Assembly (NCBI GenBank): GCA_041674485.1
Contig: JBAYVP010000240.1
Location: 1 to 8,298, forward strand
Source of the DNA: JAGXQV01 sp041674485
Lineage (GTDB): Bacteria; Pseudomonadota; Gammaproteobacteria; Burkholderiales; Sulfuricellaceae
Direction: 5' to 3'
DNA: 8,298 nucleotides
A model generated the notes under the pieces. The model saw only the letters and a list, made by a program, of their open reading frames with translations. It had not been told where the DNA came from and searched no databases. Positions 1 through 5,298 of this stretch are shown here, one piece after another. How positions within the stretch are numbered: the stretch's first letter is position 1; every line of letters begins with the position of its first letter. A program made the translations under genes and the position numbers.

Positions 1-116
1 CCGGGCGCATGGCGGCGTTGCAACTCCTTGCAATGGAACGACCATTGCGCGTCGTTGCGCCTTGCCCTGCACCCGGAAAACCGCACACTCCAGCCCGTTC
101 AACGGAGGTTTCTAGG
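1..116 (+). mobile_element. Right end of a MITE-like element (copy A), cut by the window edge
   Basis: This stretch is nearly the same as the minus-strand sequence of 2579-2693. Two blocks are identical (bases 1-25 and about 61-103), with roughly ten substitutions and a 3-nt indel between and after them. It ends in the terminal repeat GAGGTTTCTAGG at 105-116, identical to both ends of copy B. A 7-bp hairpin, GCAATGG-AACGA-CCATTGC, lies at 30-48, and the arm TGCACCCGGAAAACCG at 68-83 pairs with CCGGGCGCA at 1-9 and presumably with bases outside the window. The left end is not visible, so neither its length nor its target duplication can be checked. A reading frame crosses it (from base 9), but the same frame appears in copy B and I treat it as non-coding. 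It lies 56 bp upstream of the next gene. Confidence 0.8.
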
Positions 117-172
117 ATAATCCGCACCGGCAATGCCACCATGAATTTTCCAACCACTGATGGAGTTAAAGC

Positions 173-727
173 ATGTTTAAAAAACTATTGAAGTTTCTCG
201 CGCTGAGCGCCGTATTGGCTGTTTCTCAAAACGCCGGCGCCGACGATGAAAACGCGTTTCAGCGCGCCATGAGCCAAGGCAAAGGCGGCAATGCGTTTGC
301 CGCCACCGCCCAGTGTAGCTCATCCGGCGGCGCCTCGACCTGCACCAGTCCCTACGGCGGGACGGTGACGCAGGATTACAGCCAATGGACAGGCAACAGC
401 GGCACGGCCAAATGGAGCTATAACAATTTCACTATCGCCGCCGCCGGCGTCACCATGGTCGTCAACGGTGCGTTTACCTACCAGGGCAGCGCGCAAGCCA
501 ACGGCATTCTGGACGGTGCATTGACCGGCGATCTGGTCTACGACATCAGCACTTCGGCGATAACTTACAACGGCTTTACCATCCCGCCGCAGACCCAACA
601 TGCGCCCGTTCATCTGACTGCCGTGTTCCAACCCAACGGCACGGCCTCAATCACGCTGTCGATAAATGGCGGCGCAGGCACGACGGCGACATGGAGCCAG
701 ACGCAGCTTATGAGTTACCTTTACTGA
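173..727 (+). CDS. Small secreted protein of unknown function
   Basis: A 184-residue protein I do not recognise. Its N-terminus is a clear Sec signal peptide: basic MFKKLLKF, a hydrophobic stretch to about residue 18, and a likely signal peptidase I site after AGA (residue 23). The mature part is rich in Gly, Ser, Thr, Ala and Asn, with many alternating polar/hydrophobic strands, which suggests a beta-rich extracytoplasmic protein. The only two cysteines of the mature part, C48 and C57, are close together and could form a disulfide. The start is supported by GGAG eight bases upstream of the ATG. The gene ends in tandem stops TGA TAA and converges on gloA with a 41-bp gap, so it is its own transcription unit. 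It lies just behind transposable element copy A. No catalytic motif is visible. Being a real gene is likely; the function is open. Confidence 0.75.
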   Translation: MFKKLLKFLALSAVLAVSQNAGADDENAFQRAMSQGKGGNAFAATAQCSSSGGASTCTSPYGGTVTQDYSQWTGNSGTAKWSYNNFTIAAAGVTMVVNGAFTYQGSAQANGILDGALTGDLVYDISTSAITYNGFTIPPQTQHAPVHLTAVFQPNGTASITLSINGGAGTTATWSQTQLMSYLY

Positions 728-768
728 TAACTGTATGGTCGCCCCGCCAGTCGGCAGTCTGTCGGCGG

Positions 769-1146
769 CTACCTCTCGATAAATTCGATCTTGTACCCAT
801 CCGGGTCGGCTACGAAAGCGATTCGGGTGGTTCCGCCGTGCAGCGCCGGGCCGTAGGTCACTAGCCCGCCCTTGGTCGCCACATCCGCGCAGGCCTTGTC
901 GATGTCGGCGACCTGGATGGCGATATGCCCGTAGCCGGTTCCAATTTCGTAATTGGTCACGCCCCAGTTGTAGGTTAGTTCCAGCACAGCCTCCTCGGAT
1001 TCCGCCGCGTAGCCGACGAACGCGAGCGTGTACTTGCCTTCGGGATAATCCTTGCGGCGCAGCAGTTTCATGCCGAGGACTTCGGTATAAAAGGCGATGG
1101 ATTTCTCCAGGTCGCCGACCCGGATCATGGTGTGCAGAATGCGCAT
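769..1146 (-). CDS. gloA: Lactoylglutathione lyase (glyoxalase I)
   Basis: A 125-residue single-domain glyoxalase I, which isomerises the hemithioacetal of methylglyoxal and glutathione to S-lactoylglutathione in the cytoplasm, the first step of methylglyoxal detoxification. The protein opens with MRILHTMIRVGDLEKSIAFY, the typical start of the family, and carries the four expected metal ligands: H5, E56 (in VLELTYN), H74 (in GYGHIAIQV) and E121 (in DPDGYKIEF). Length is close to the 135 residues of the E. coli enzyme. Short loops of this size are usual for the Ni/Co-dependent class, but metal choice cannot be read directly. The start is supported by AAGGGA about seven bases upstream. It lies 12 bp behind the YgjP-like gene and is probably the last gene of the gmhB-acyltransferase-peptidase run. 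Confidence 0.95.
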   Translation of the reverse strand: MRILHTMIRVGDLEKSIAFYTEVLGMKLLRRKDYPEGKYTLAFVGYAAESEEAVLELTYNWGVTNYEIGTGYGHIAIQVADIDKACADVATKGGLVTYGPALHGGTTRIAFVADPDGYKIEFIER

Positions 1147-1158
1147 GAAGTTTCCCTT

Positions 1159-1878
1159 TCAGAAATCGTGATAGCGATGGCCGCAGGCTTTCAATTCGCG
1201 TCGCGCCGTCAGACAATCGGGGTACAGCAGCGCGACGGTGCGCCAGAATGCCGGCGAATGGTTGAGGTGTTTGAGGTGCGCCAGCTCATGCGCCACCACG
1301 TAGTCGATCAGATGCGGCGCCGCCTTAATCAGACGCCAATTGAGGCGCACTTCGCCGCGCGAGTTGCAGCTTCCCCAGCGGCTGGCGGCATTGGACAGGA
1401 ATAGCTTGGGCAGCGGCACGCCCAGCCGCCCGGCGTAGTGGGCCACGCGCCCGGCGAAATGTTCCAGCGCCTGGCGGCGATACCATTTCAGCACTTTGGT
1501 CTTGACCGTAGCGCTATTGCCGATATCCAGCACTTCGGTCAGCAGTTGCGCGTCCACGATTACCGGTGGTGCGCCGGCCTTGCCGTTACGCGTGGTAAGC
1601 CGCAGATGACCGCCGAGAAACGGCAAGGTTTCGCCATCTTGCCAGACTTTTTCGGGCGCTTGTCGTGCCAACATTTCCGCGAGCTTATCACGCACCCAGT
1701 CGGCCTTGTCGGCCAGCACGGCTTCCAGGCGATAAAGCGGAGTGCGCGCCGGAGCGTTGATGGTCAGGCCGTTGCCGTCGATGCGTAGCGCAATGGTGCG
1801 GCGGCGCGGGCTGCGCTTGAGAATGTAGCAAAGCTCCGCACCGTCCGGCAGCACCGCGCGCCGTTCTTCACTTTTCAT
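1159..1878 (-). CDS. YgjP-like (DUF45) zinc metallopeptidase domain protein
   Basis: A 239-residue cytoplasmic protein of the YgjP/DUF45 family, related to SprT and WSS1-type zinc proteases. The family hallmark is complete: RWGSC (residues 167-171), then the zinc site HELAH (197-201) and a third histidine at H207 in HLKHLNHSPAFW. E198 would be the catalytic base. The N-terminal half (about 25-75) has the RRRTIALRI and 'DKADWVRDKL' segments usual in this family, and the KWYRRQALEHF segment (131-141) precedes the catalytic domain. No signal peptide or membrane segment is seen. The biological substrate is not established for most members. The gene overlaps the end of the acyltransferase by 11 bases and is followed 12 bp later by gloA, so co-translation with its neighbours is likely. 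Confidence 0.9.
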   Translation of the reverse strand: MKSEERRAVLPDGAELCYILKRSPRRRTIALRIDGNGLTINAPARTPLYRLEAVLADKADWVRDKLAEMLARQAPEKVWQDGETLPFLGGHLRLTTRNGKAGAPPVIVDAQLLTEVLDIGNSATVKTKVLKWYRRQALEHFAGRVAHYAGRLGVPLPKLFLSNAASRWGSCNSRGEVRLNWRLIKAAPHLIDYVVAHELAHLKHLNHSPAFWRTVALLYPDCLTARRELKACGHRYHDF

Positions 1879-2578
1879 GAAGATGCGCCATTTCGTTTTC
1901 TATCCAGGCTTCCACCCGGCTGTTCAATTCGTCGGCTTTCAGGCCGGCGGGGTCTATCGGCGCGCCAATGCTGACGGTGATGGTGCCGGGGCGCTTGAGA
2001 AAGGCGTTGCGTCCCCAGAATTCGCCGGCATTGTGCGCGACCGGCACCGCCAATGCGCCGGTATGGGTCGCCAGCCAAGCGCCGCCGACTTTGTATCGTC
2101 CCTTGCCGCCCGGCTCGATGCGCGTGCCTTCCGGGAAAATCACCACCCAGAATCCTCGCGCCAAGCGTTCCTTGCCCTGATCCAGCAACTGTTTCAGCGC
2201 CAGGCGCGAGCTTCCCCGGTCAATCGCAATCGGGCTGGATAAGGCCAGCGCCCAGCCGAAAAAGGGCAGGCGCAACAATTCGCGTTTCATCACCCACACC
2301 TGAGGCGGAAAGATGCTTTGCAACGCCAACGTTTCCCATGCCGATTGGTGTTTAGCCAGCACGATGGAAGGCCGGGTAGGGATGTTTTCCCCACCCAACA
2401 CGCGAAAATCGAGCTTGCAGGTCAGGCGTAACCACGCCAGCATGATGCGCGACCACGGACGAATCACGCGGTAACGCATCAGCGGGGGTAAAGGAAAGGA
2501 AAGCAGGATGACGAGGGTGTAAAGCGGCGTGAAAACCAGCATTCCCAGATTGAATAGCGTGGAGCGCAGCCGGATCAT
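1868..2578 (-). CDS. plsC: 1-acyl-sn-glycerol-3-phosphate acyltransferase family (PlsC-like)
   Basis: A 236-residue membrane-associated acyltransferase expected to move an acyl chain onto lysophosphatidic acid or a related lysophospholipid. A hydrophobic segment spans about residues 8-32. Motif I reads KHQSAWE (H77 to E82), where Glu replaces the more common Asp; this variant is usual in the proteobacterial subgroup next to gmhB and I do not treat it as a defect. Motif III is FPEGTR (148-153), and the VPVAHN block (179-183) fits motif IV. I chose the ATG at 2578 because MIRLRSTLFN is a normal family start, and GAGG lies eight bases upstream. A longer frame starts at 2683, but its extra 35 residues are encoded by the inserted mobile element, recur in copy A, and lack a ribosome binding site. 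The enzyme is sure at family level; exact substrate is not, and the symbol is a family label. Confidence 0.92.
   Translation of the reverse strand: MIRLRSTLFNLGMLVFTPLYTLVILLSFPLPPLMRYRVIRPWSRIMLAWLRLTCKLDFRVLGGENIPTRPSIVLAKHQSAWETLALQSIFPPQVWVMKRELLRLPFFGWALALSSPIAIDRGSSRLALKQLLDQGKERLARGFWVVIFPEGTRIEPGGKGRYKVGGAWLATHTGALAVPVAHNAGEFWGRNAFLKRPGTITVSIGAPIDPAGLKADELNSRVEAWIENEMAHLHEK
2574..2578. repeat. Target-site duplication, left copy (ATCAT)
   Basis: ATCAT directly abuts the left terminal repeat of the 232-bp element and is repeated exactly at 2811-2815 on its other side. Read on the minus strand it is ATGAT, and its ATG is the start codon of the acyltransferase. Confidence 0.85.
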
Positions 2579-2598
2579 CCTAGAAACCTCGGTTGAAC
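2579..2598 (+). repeat. Terminal inverted repeat, left end of copy B
   Basis: This repeat begins CCTAGAAACCTC and matches the reverse complement of 2791-2810 in 18 of 20 positions; the mismatches are at the 13th and 19th bases. On the minus strand it is the last part of the element before the acyltransferase start. Confidence 0.88.
2587..2590 (-). promoter_or_regulatory. Ribosome binding site of plsC, carried by the element end
   Basis: Minus-strand GAGG lies eight bases before the ATG at 2578. It is part of the terminal repeat GAGGTTTCTAGG, so the mobile element rather than native DNA supplies the binding site. It also decides the start against the longer reading frame from 2683, which has no such site. 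Confidence 0.65.
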
Positions 2599-2790
2599 GG
2601 GCTGGAGTGTGCGGTTTTCCGGGTGCAGGGCAAGCAACGCCGAAGAATGGTTGTTCCATTCTGAGTAGTTGCAACGCCGCCATGCGCCCGGAAAACCGTG
2701 CAATTCGGCTCGTAGCGCTTTCACCAAACGGGTAAACGCGAAATACATGACAAAGTTTTTAGAGCCACCCTATTACACATCTTGGCAAGC

Positions 2791-2810
2791 GGTCAACTGA
2801 GGTTTCTAGG
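2791..2810 (-). repeat. Terminal inverted repeat, right end of copy B
   Basis: This is the partner of 2579-2598. The outer GAGGTTTCTAGG (2799-2810) is the exact reverse complement of the other end, and the same 12 bases occur at 105-116 in copy A. Confidence 0.88.
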
Positions 2811-2815
2811 ATCAT
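2811..2815. repeat. Target-site duplication, right copy (ATCAT)
   Basis: This exact copy of 2574-2578 abuts the other element end. On the minus strand it reads ATGAT and contains the TGA stop codon of gmhB (2814-2812). Confidence 0.85.
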
Positions 2816-3363
2816 GCGTCTTTAATGTCCTTGGCGATAATCTGCCTTGCCGCTTCGGCGAGGTCGGCATAGGTCACGGTATTTTCCGGCAGGCTGCCGT
2901 CATGCCGGGTTTTCCCGCCCTTGCCGGTGAGCACCAGGATAGGCTGGCCGCCGACTGCGGCAGCCGCCTCCAGGTCGCGCAGGGAATCGCCGACGCACGG
3001 CACCCCGCCCAGATCGGTGTTAAAGCGCTTGGCGATTTCCAGGAACATGCCGGTGTTCGGCTTGCGGCATGCGCAATTCGAGTCGGCGGCATGGGGACAG
3101 TAAAACAACGCGTCGATGCGCCCGCCGAGCCGCGCCAGCGCCTTGTGCATTTTGTCGTGGATGGTGTTCAGGGTGGCCATGTCGAACAGCCCACGCCCGA
3201 CGCCCGACTGGTTGCTCGCCACCACCACGCGGAAACCGGATTGGTTGAGGCGCGCGATGGCCTCCAGACTGCCGGGGATAGGCTCCCATTCCTTGGGGCT
3301 TTTGATGAATTGGGCGCTATCGAAATTGATAACGCCGTCGCGGTCCAGGATAACGAGTTTCAT
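2812..3363 (-). CDS. gmhB: D-glycero-beta-D-manno-heptose-1,7-bisphosphate 7-phosphatase
   Basis: A 183-residue HAD-superfamily phosphatase that removes the 7-phosphate of heptose bisphosphate in the ADP-heptose pathway for the LPS inner core; it acts in the cytoplasm. HAD motif I is DRDG at residues 7-10 with the nucleophile D7 and acid/base D9. Motif II lies in VVVASNQSGVGRG (around S50), and motif III is K101 in CRKPNTGM. Motif IV is GDSLRD (D126, D130). The GmhB-specific zinc site is complete: C89, H91, C97 and C99. Length fits the family. Its start is only 6 bp behind the stop of the secreted-protein gene; AAGGTG there is rather distant, so translation may be coupled to that gene. The stop codon lies in the duplicated target of the mobile element. 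Confidence 0.95.
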   Translation of the reverse strand: MKLVILDRDGVINFDSAQFIKSPKEWEPIPGSLEAIARLNQSGFRVVVASNQSGVGRGLFDMATLNTIHDKMHKALARLGGRIDALFYCPHAADSNCACRKPNTGMFLEIAKRFNTDLGGVPCVGDSLRDLEAAAAVGGQPILVLTGKGGKTRHDGSLPENTVTYADLAEAARQIIAKDIKDA

Positions 3364-3369
3364 GCTGGT

Positions 3370-4023
3370 CTAGTTCACCTTGCAAATCTGGGCAGCGGTA
3401 AACTTGGTGGTTTGCCTGGAGACAGTAACATAAGTTCCGTCTGCGTTGGCGCCGCTGAAAGTCAGCTTGAGCAGGCGACCATTCATCGCCGACACCCCTG
3501 TGTAGACATTCCCGGCCAGCGTGCCGGTCAATACGTCGAAGCTCAGCGTGTTGTCGCTGTTCAGCGTAATGTCCAGCACCACGGTGACCGATTTGCCCTG
3601 GACATAGACCGAGAGATAAGCCAGATAGGAATTTGCGCCGGTTTTCTGCCACACGCCATCATAATCGCTGCCCTCGAAAGCATAAGTCAGGTTGGCCGAA
3701 AACGCATCGGTTCCGCCGCCGTTTTGCACATAGCTGCCGCTCATGGCGTTGCCGGTTGCGGTGGCAGTCAGTGTCGCGCTTTGGTCGAGTTTGCCCAGCG
3801 TCAGGGTGTTGGCGTTTTCCGTGCCGACGAAAACGCTGGCCGAGGTGAGATCGTAGGCGACCTGAACGGCGATAGCCCTGGCATTGGCGCTATCCTGCAT
3901 CAGCATGAAATAGTCGCCGGTGCTGGTGGTCCATATGCCATTGGCCGGCGCGGCAAGTACGGAGGCGCTCCATGAAGCAAGCAACAGCACGGAAATGCAT
4001 AACAATCGTTTAAGGAATTGCAT
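3370..4023 (-). CDS. Secreted protein with two similar beta-rich halves, unknown function
   Basis: A 217-residue protein with a Sec signal peptide (MQFLKRLLCISVLLLASWSA, probable cut after SVLA). The mature part looks like two copies of one unit of roughly 80 residues. One starts at NGIWTTSTGDYF (about 28) and the other at DGVWQKTGANSY (about 121); in both an aromatic G-x-W motif is followed by strands, a TL...L block, a TG-or-GN stretch, and a GSYV or GTYV end. This layout recalls secreted 'G-x-W' beta-repeat proteins common in betaproteobacteria, but I cannot assign a named family. AGGA eight bases upstream supports the start. The gene ends 6 bp before gmhB and is probably co-transcribed with it, although nothing shows a role in LPS synthesis. 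It is one of the genes separating gmhB from glyS. Confidence 0.75.
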   Translation of the reverse strand: MQFLKRLLCISVLLLASWSASVLAAPANGIWTTSTGDYFMLMQDSANARAIAVQVAYDLTSASVFVGTENANTLTLGKLDQSATLTATATGNAMSGSYVQNGGGTDAFSANLTYAFEGSDYDGVWQKTGANSYLAYLSVYVQGKSVTVVLDITLNSDNTLSFDVLTGTLAGNVYTGVSAMNGRLLKLTFSGANADGTYVTVSRQTTKFTAAQICKVN

Positions 4024-4103
4024 GATGGTTTTCCTGAAAAATTTGCCGTGGGAAAGTTTACGCCACTAGCCGCAAAATGTCCTCCACCTAGCCGAAAATA
4101 TTT

Positions 4104-4333
4104 CAGGGTAAATTTGCTCTCAGAAATTCATGATGAAAATCAATATATGGAAAACGTTCGTGAACCCCGGACAATCTTAGCGCAACTTTGCTCGACTCAT
4201 GGCGGCGACCCATAAAGACAAAACCTTTTTCACCGCAGAGGACGCGGAGGACGCAGAGGAAACCCCTCATGCTTTTCCTCTGCGTCCTCTGCGGTGAATC
4301 GGTTTTTTTCGTGCTGAGAACAAATTTACCCTG
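4104..4333. mobile_element. Possible 230-bp MITE-like inverted-repeat unit
   Basis: CAGGGTAAATTTG at 4104-4116 is repeated in inverse at 4321-4333. The match continues inward as GYTCTCAG, giving arms of about 19 bases with one mismatch. Each arm is bordered outside by AAATATTT (4096-4103 and 4336-4343). The right copy is shifted by two bases and the motif is itself palindromic, so it may be a target duplication or just an extension of the inverted repeat. No coding sequence is inside. An inverted-repeat unit is directly visible; mobility is inference. Confidence 0.5.
4229..4298. repeat. Long imperfect palindrome (GCAGAGGACGC-type repeat)
   Basis: The left arm begins TTCACCGCAGAGGACGC and ends GCAGAGGAAA; the right arm (4273-4298) is its reverse complement, but the left arm carries one extra 9-base GAGGACGCG-like unit. 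The loop is about 10 bases. Purine-rich GCAGAGGACGCAGAGG repeats of this sort are widespread in bacterial genomes as intergenic dispersed repeats. On the plus strand TTTTTTT follows shortly after (4303-4309), so it could terminate plus-strand transcription, although no plus-strand gene ends here. Confidence 0.75.
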
Positions 4334-4454
4334 CGAAATATTTCAACAATCGCGTCCTTTCGTATCGGCCTGATTTATCCGCATATCGGCCAATTCCGCA
4401 AGCCGGGTAGGGGGCGCGTTTTTCGTGCCCACGCGGTGTGGCTAGCCCTCTTTG

Positions 4455-4946
4455 CTATGGATGGCGCGAACGTTCCCGGAATATCTCCAGCGCCCGTTCC
4501 AGTATGACCTTGTCAGCGATATCCTTGTCGCGCATTGTTTGCTTGGTGAGCAGCAGCCCCTCCAAGTTGATGGTGCGAATCGGAATGCCGTCCAGATCAA
4601 CCGTCTCTGCGTACCGTTTCAACGTTTCATAGGATTCGCCGCAGGCATTGAGCATGATGTCCACCACGAAGGCGTCCGCTACGCGGATGTTCTCGTCTTC
4701 GTCAAACCAAGCGGGGTCAATGTCCCTGGCTGCCTGGTCGGGGAGCACCATCAGCGCTGCCTTGAGCCGCTTTCCAGATTCCCGTCCGGCTGGGACGAGC
4801 AGATCGATGTCGGTGGTCGCACGATGATAGCCGTGGGCAAAGAGGGCGTAACCGCCGATCAGCAGATATTCGACACCCTGCGCATTCAGGGAGCGAATCA
4901 GCGTTTTGAGGTCTTCCAGCGTGGCCGGGCGACTGTATTCTTCCAT
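4455..4946 (-). CDS. Minimal nucleotidyltransferase (MNT/AbiEii-like)
   Basis: A 163-residue protein of the DNA polymerase beta-like nucleotidyltransferase superfamily. The signature lies at residues 30-50 as IGGYALFAHGYHRATTDIDL: the GG pair at 31-32, H38, R42 and the metal-binding D46 and D48. The downstream aspartate-containing strand is probably AFVVDIML. Related proteins act in toxin-antitoxin pairs (AbiEii, MNT) by adding nucleotides to RNA or protein; here the target is unknown. A longer frame begins at 4991, but I chose the ATG at 4946 because it overlaps the stop of the preceding gene as TAATG, the family similarity begins there, and the extra residues read as the shadow of the neighbour. 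The gene is the second of a two-gene cassette inserted between glyS and gmhB. Confidence 0.82.
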   Translation of the reverse strand: MEEYSRPATLEDLKTLIRSLNAQGVEYLLIGGYALFAHGYHRATTDIDLLVPAGRESGKRLKAALMVLPDQAARDIDPAWFDEDENIRVADAFVVDIMLNACGESYETLKRYAETVDLDGIPIRTINLEGLLLTKQTMRDKDIADKVILERALEIFRERSRHP

Positions 4947-5173
4947 TACAGCCGCGACAATGCGATTTGCGCCATGCTTTCGGCCAAGCAATCCTGCCCG
5001 TGGCGGCTGGCCTCCTCATGGCTCTTGAACCGATAAACTCCCTTGGGGATATGGGTCGCACCGCCGGTTGGCAGGCGGTGGATTTCATCGTTGAAGCGAA
5101 CACCTTCCGCCAGCAGCGCGGCGGATGCTGAAAAAACAATGGGTGTTTCCTTGCGGTGGCCTAGGGTTCTCAT
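4946..5173 (-). CDS. 75-aa partner protein of the nucleotidyltransferase, unknown function
   Basis: A small soluble protein with no signal peptide or membrane segment. Its visible features are an Ala/Leu-rich helix around residues 14-24 (FSASAALLAEGV), a LPTGGATHIPKGVYRF block (34-49) and a charged, probably helical end (HEEASRHGQDCLAESMAQIA). The block with KGVYRFKSHEEA looks like a conserved core, but I cannot name a family. GAGG eight bases upstream supports the start. Its stop overlaps the start of the nucleotidyltransferase by one base (TAATG), which implies coupled translation and a shared job, for example as an antitoxin or adaptor; that role is inference from position and size only. 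Confidence 0.7.
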   Translation of the reverse strand: MRTLGHRKETPIVFSASAALLAEGVRFNDEIHRLPTGGATHIPKGVYRFKSHEEASRHGQDCLAESMAQIALSRL

Positions 5174-5298
5174 GAGGTAGCCTCGAACAGGTTAACTTCG
5201 GCACTGCTTGACAATATACGTTCAACAAAAAATCGTGGGCGCATGATTCCGAGAGCAGATCATTAACCCCCAACCATCAATCGAGAGTGGCGCCCCAA

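Larger units (their letters stand above)
2579..2810 (-). mobile_element. Complete 232-bp MITE-like element (copy B), IS1380-like ends
   Basis: The element is bounded by inverted terminal repeats of 20 bp with two mismatches (2579-2598 and 2791-2810); the outer 12 bases, CCTAGAAACCTC, are perfect. It is flanked by the exact 5-bp direct repeat ATCAT. It encodes no transposase, so it must be moved in trans. Ends beginning CCTAGA and a 5-bp duplication fit the IS1380 family, whose member ISEcp1 also has CCTAGA ends; that assignment is inference. Inside, 2612-2627 pairs with 2683-2698 (15 of 16), enclosing a smaller 7-bp hairpin at 2644-2662, so the element can fold into a long cruciform or RNA stem. 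The same sequence family is present at 1-116 in the opposite chromosomal direction. It separates gmhB from the acyltransferase. Confidence 0.9.
4024..4454. other. 431-bp non-coding stretch filled with repeats
   Basis: No convincing gene lies between the secreted-protein start (4023) and the nucleotidyltransferase stop (4455). The stretch holds a 230-bp inverted-repeat unit (4104-4333) with a second palindrome inside it (4229-4298). It also holds a direct repeat TATCGGCC (about 4364 and 4384) and a small hairpin at 4412-4430, GGGCGCG-TTTTT-CGTGCCC with one G-T pair. The small hairpin sits 25 bp beyond the nucleotidyltransferase stop. It could end transcription, but no T-run follows on the minus strand. 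The promoter of the secreted-protein gene should lie near 4030-4100; I see no clear -35/-10 pair. Confidence 0.6.

Noticed and set aside
116..121. GATAAT at the element A border as a -10 box for the 173-727 gene
   Set aside because: No acceptable -35 hexamer 16-18 bases upstream, and it is formed by chance at the junction.
9..191. 60-aa plus-strand reading frame at the window start
   Set aside because: It lies almost wholly in element copy A and the same peptide is encoded by copy B; it has no ribosome site and ends inside the next gene's start.
728..768. Possible terminator between the convergent genes (CCGCC...GGCGG)
   Set aside because: The stem is only 5 bp and no T-run follows on either strand.
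2053..2078. Glu in place of Asp in the acyltransferase HxxxxD motif as a sign of inactivity
   Set aside because: KHQSxWE is the usual form in the gmhB-linked proteobacterial subgroup, and FPEGTR is intact.
2782..3975. 397-aa plus-strand open frame
   Set aside because: It is antisense to gmhB and the secreted-protein gene, both of which have clear motifs or a signal peptide; the long frame follows from GC-rich codon bias.
4231..4298. Short CRISPR-like array from the repeated GCAGAGGACGC units
   Set aside because: The units are contiguous and inverted, with no regular spacers and no cas genes nearby.
4412..4430. Hairpin beyond the nucleotidyltransferase gene as an intrinsic terminator
   Set aside because: The stem is 7 bp with a mismatch on the transcribed strand and lacks a following T-run; noted only as structure.
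5174..5298. Promoter for the 75-aa protein and nucleotidyltransferase pair
   Set aside because: TATATT and TTGTCA-like hexamers exist on the minus strand but not at a usable spacing.
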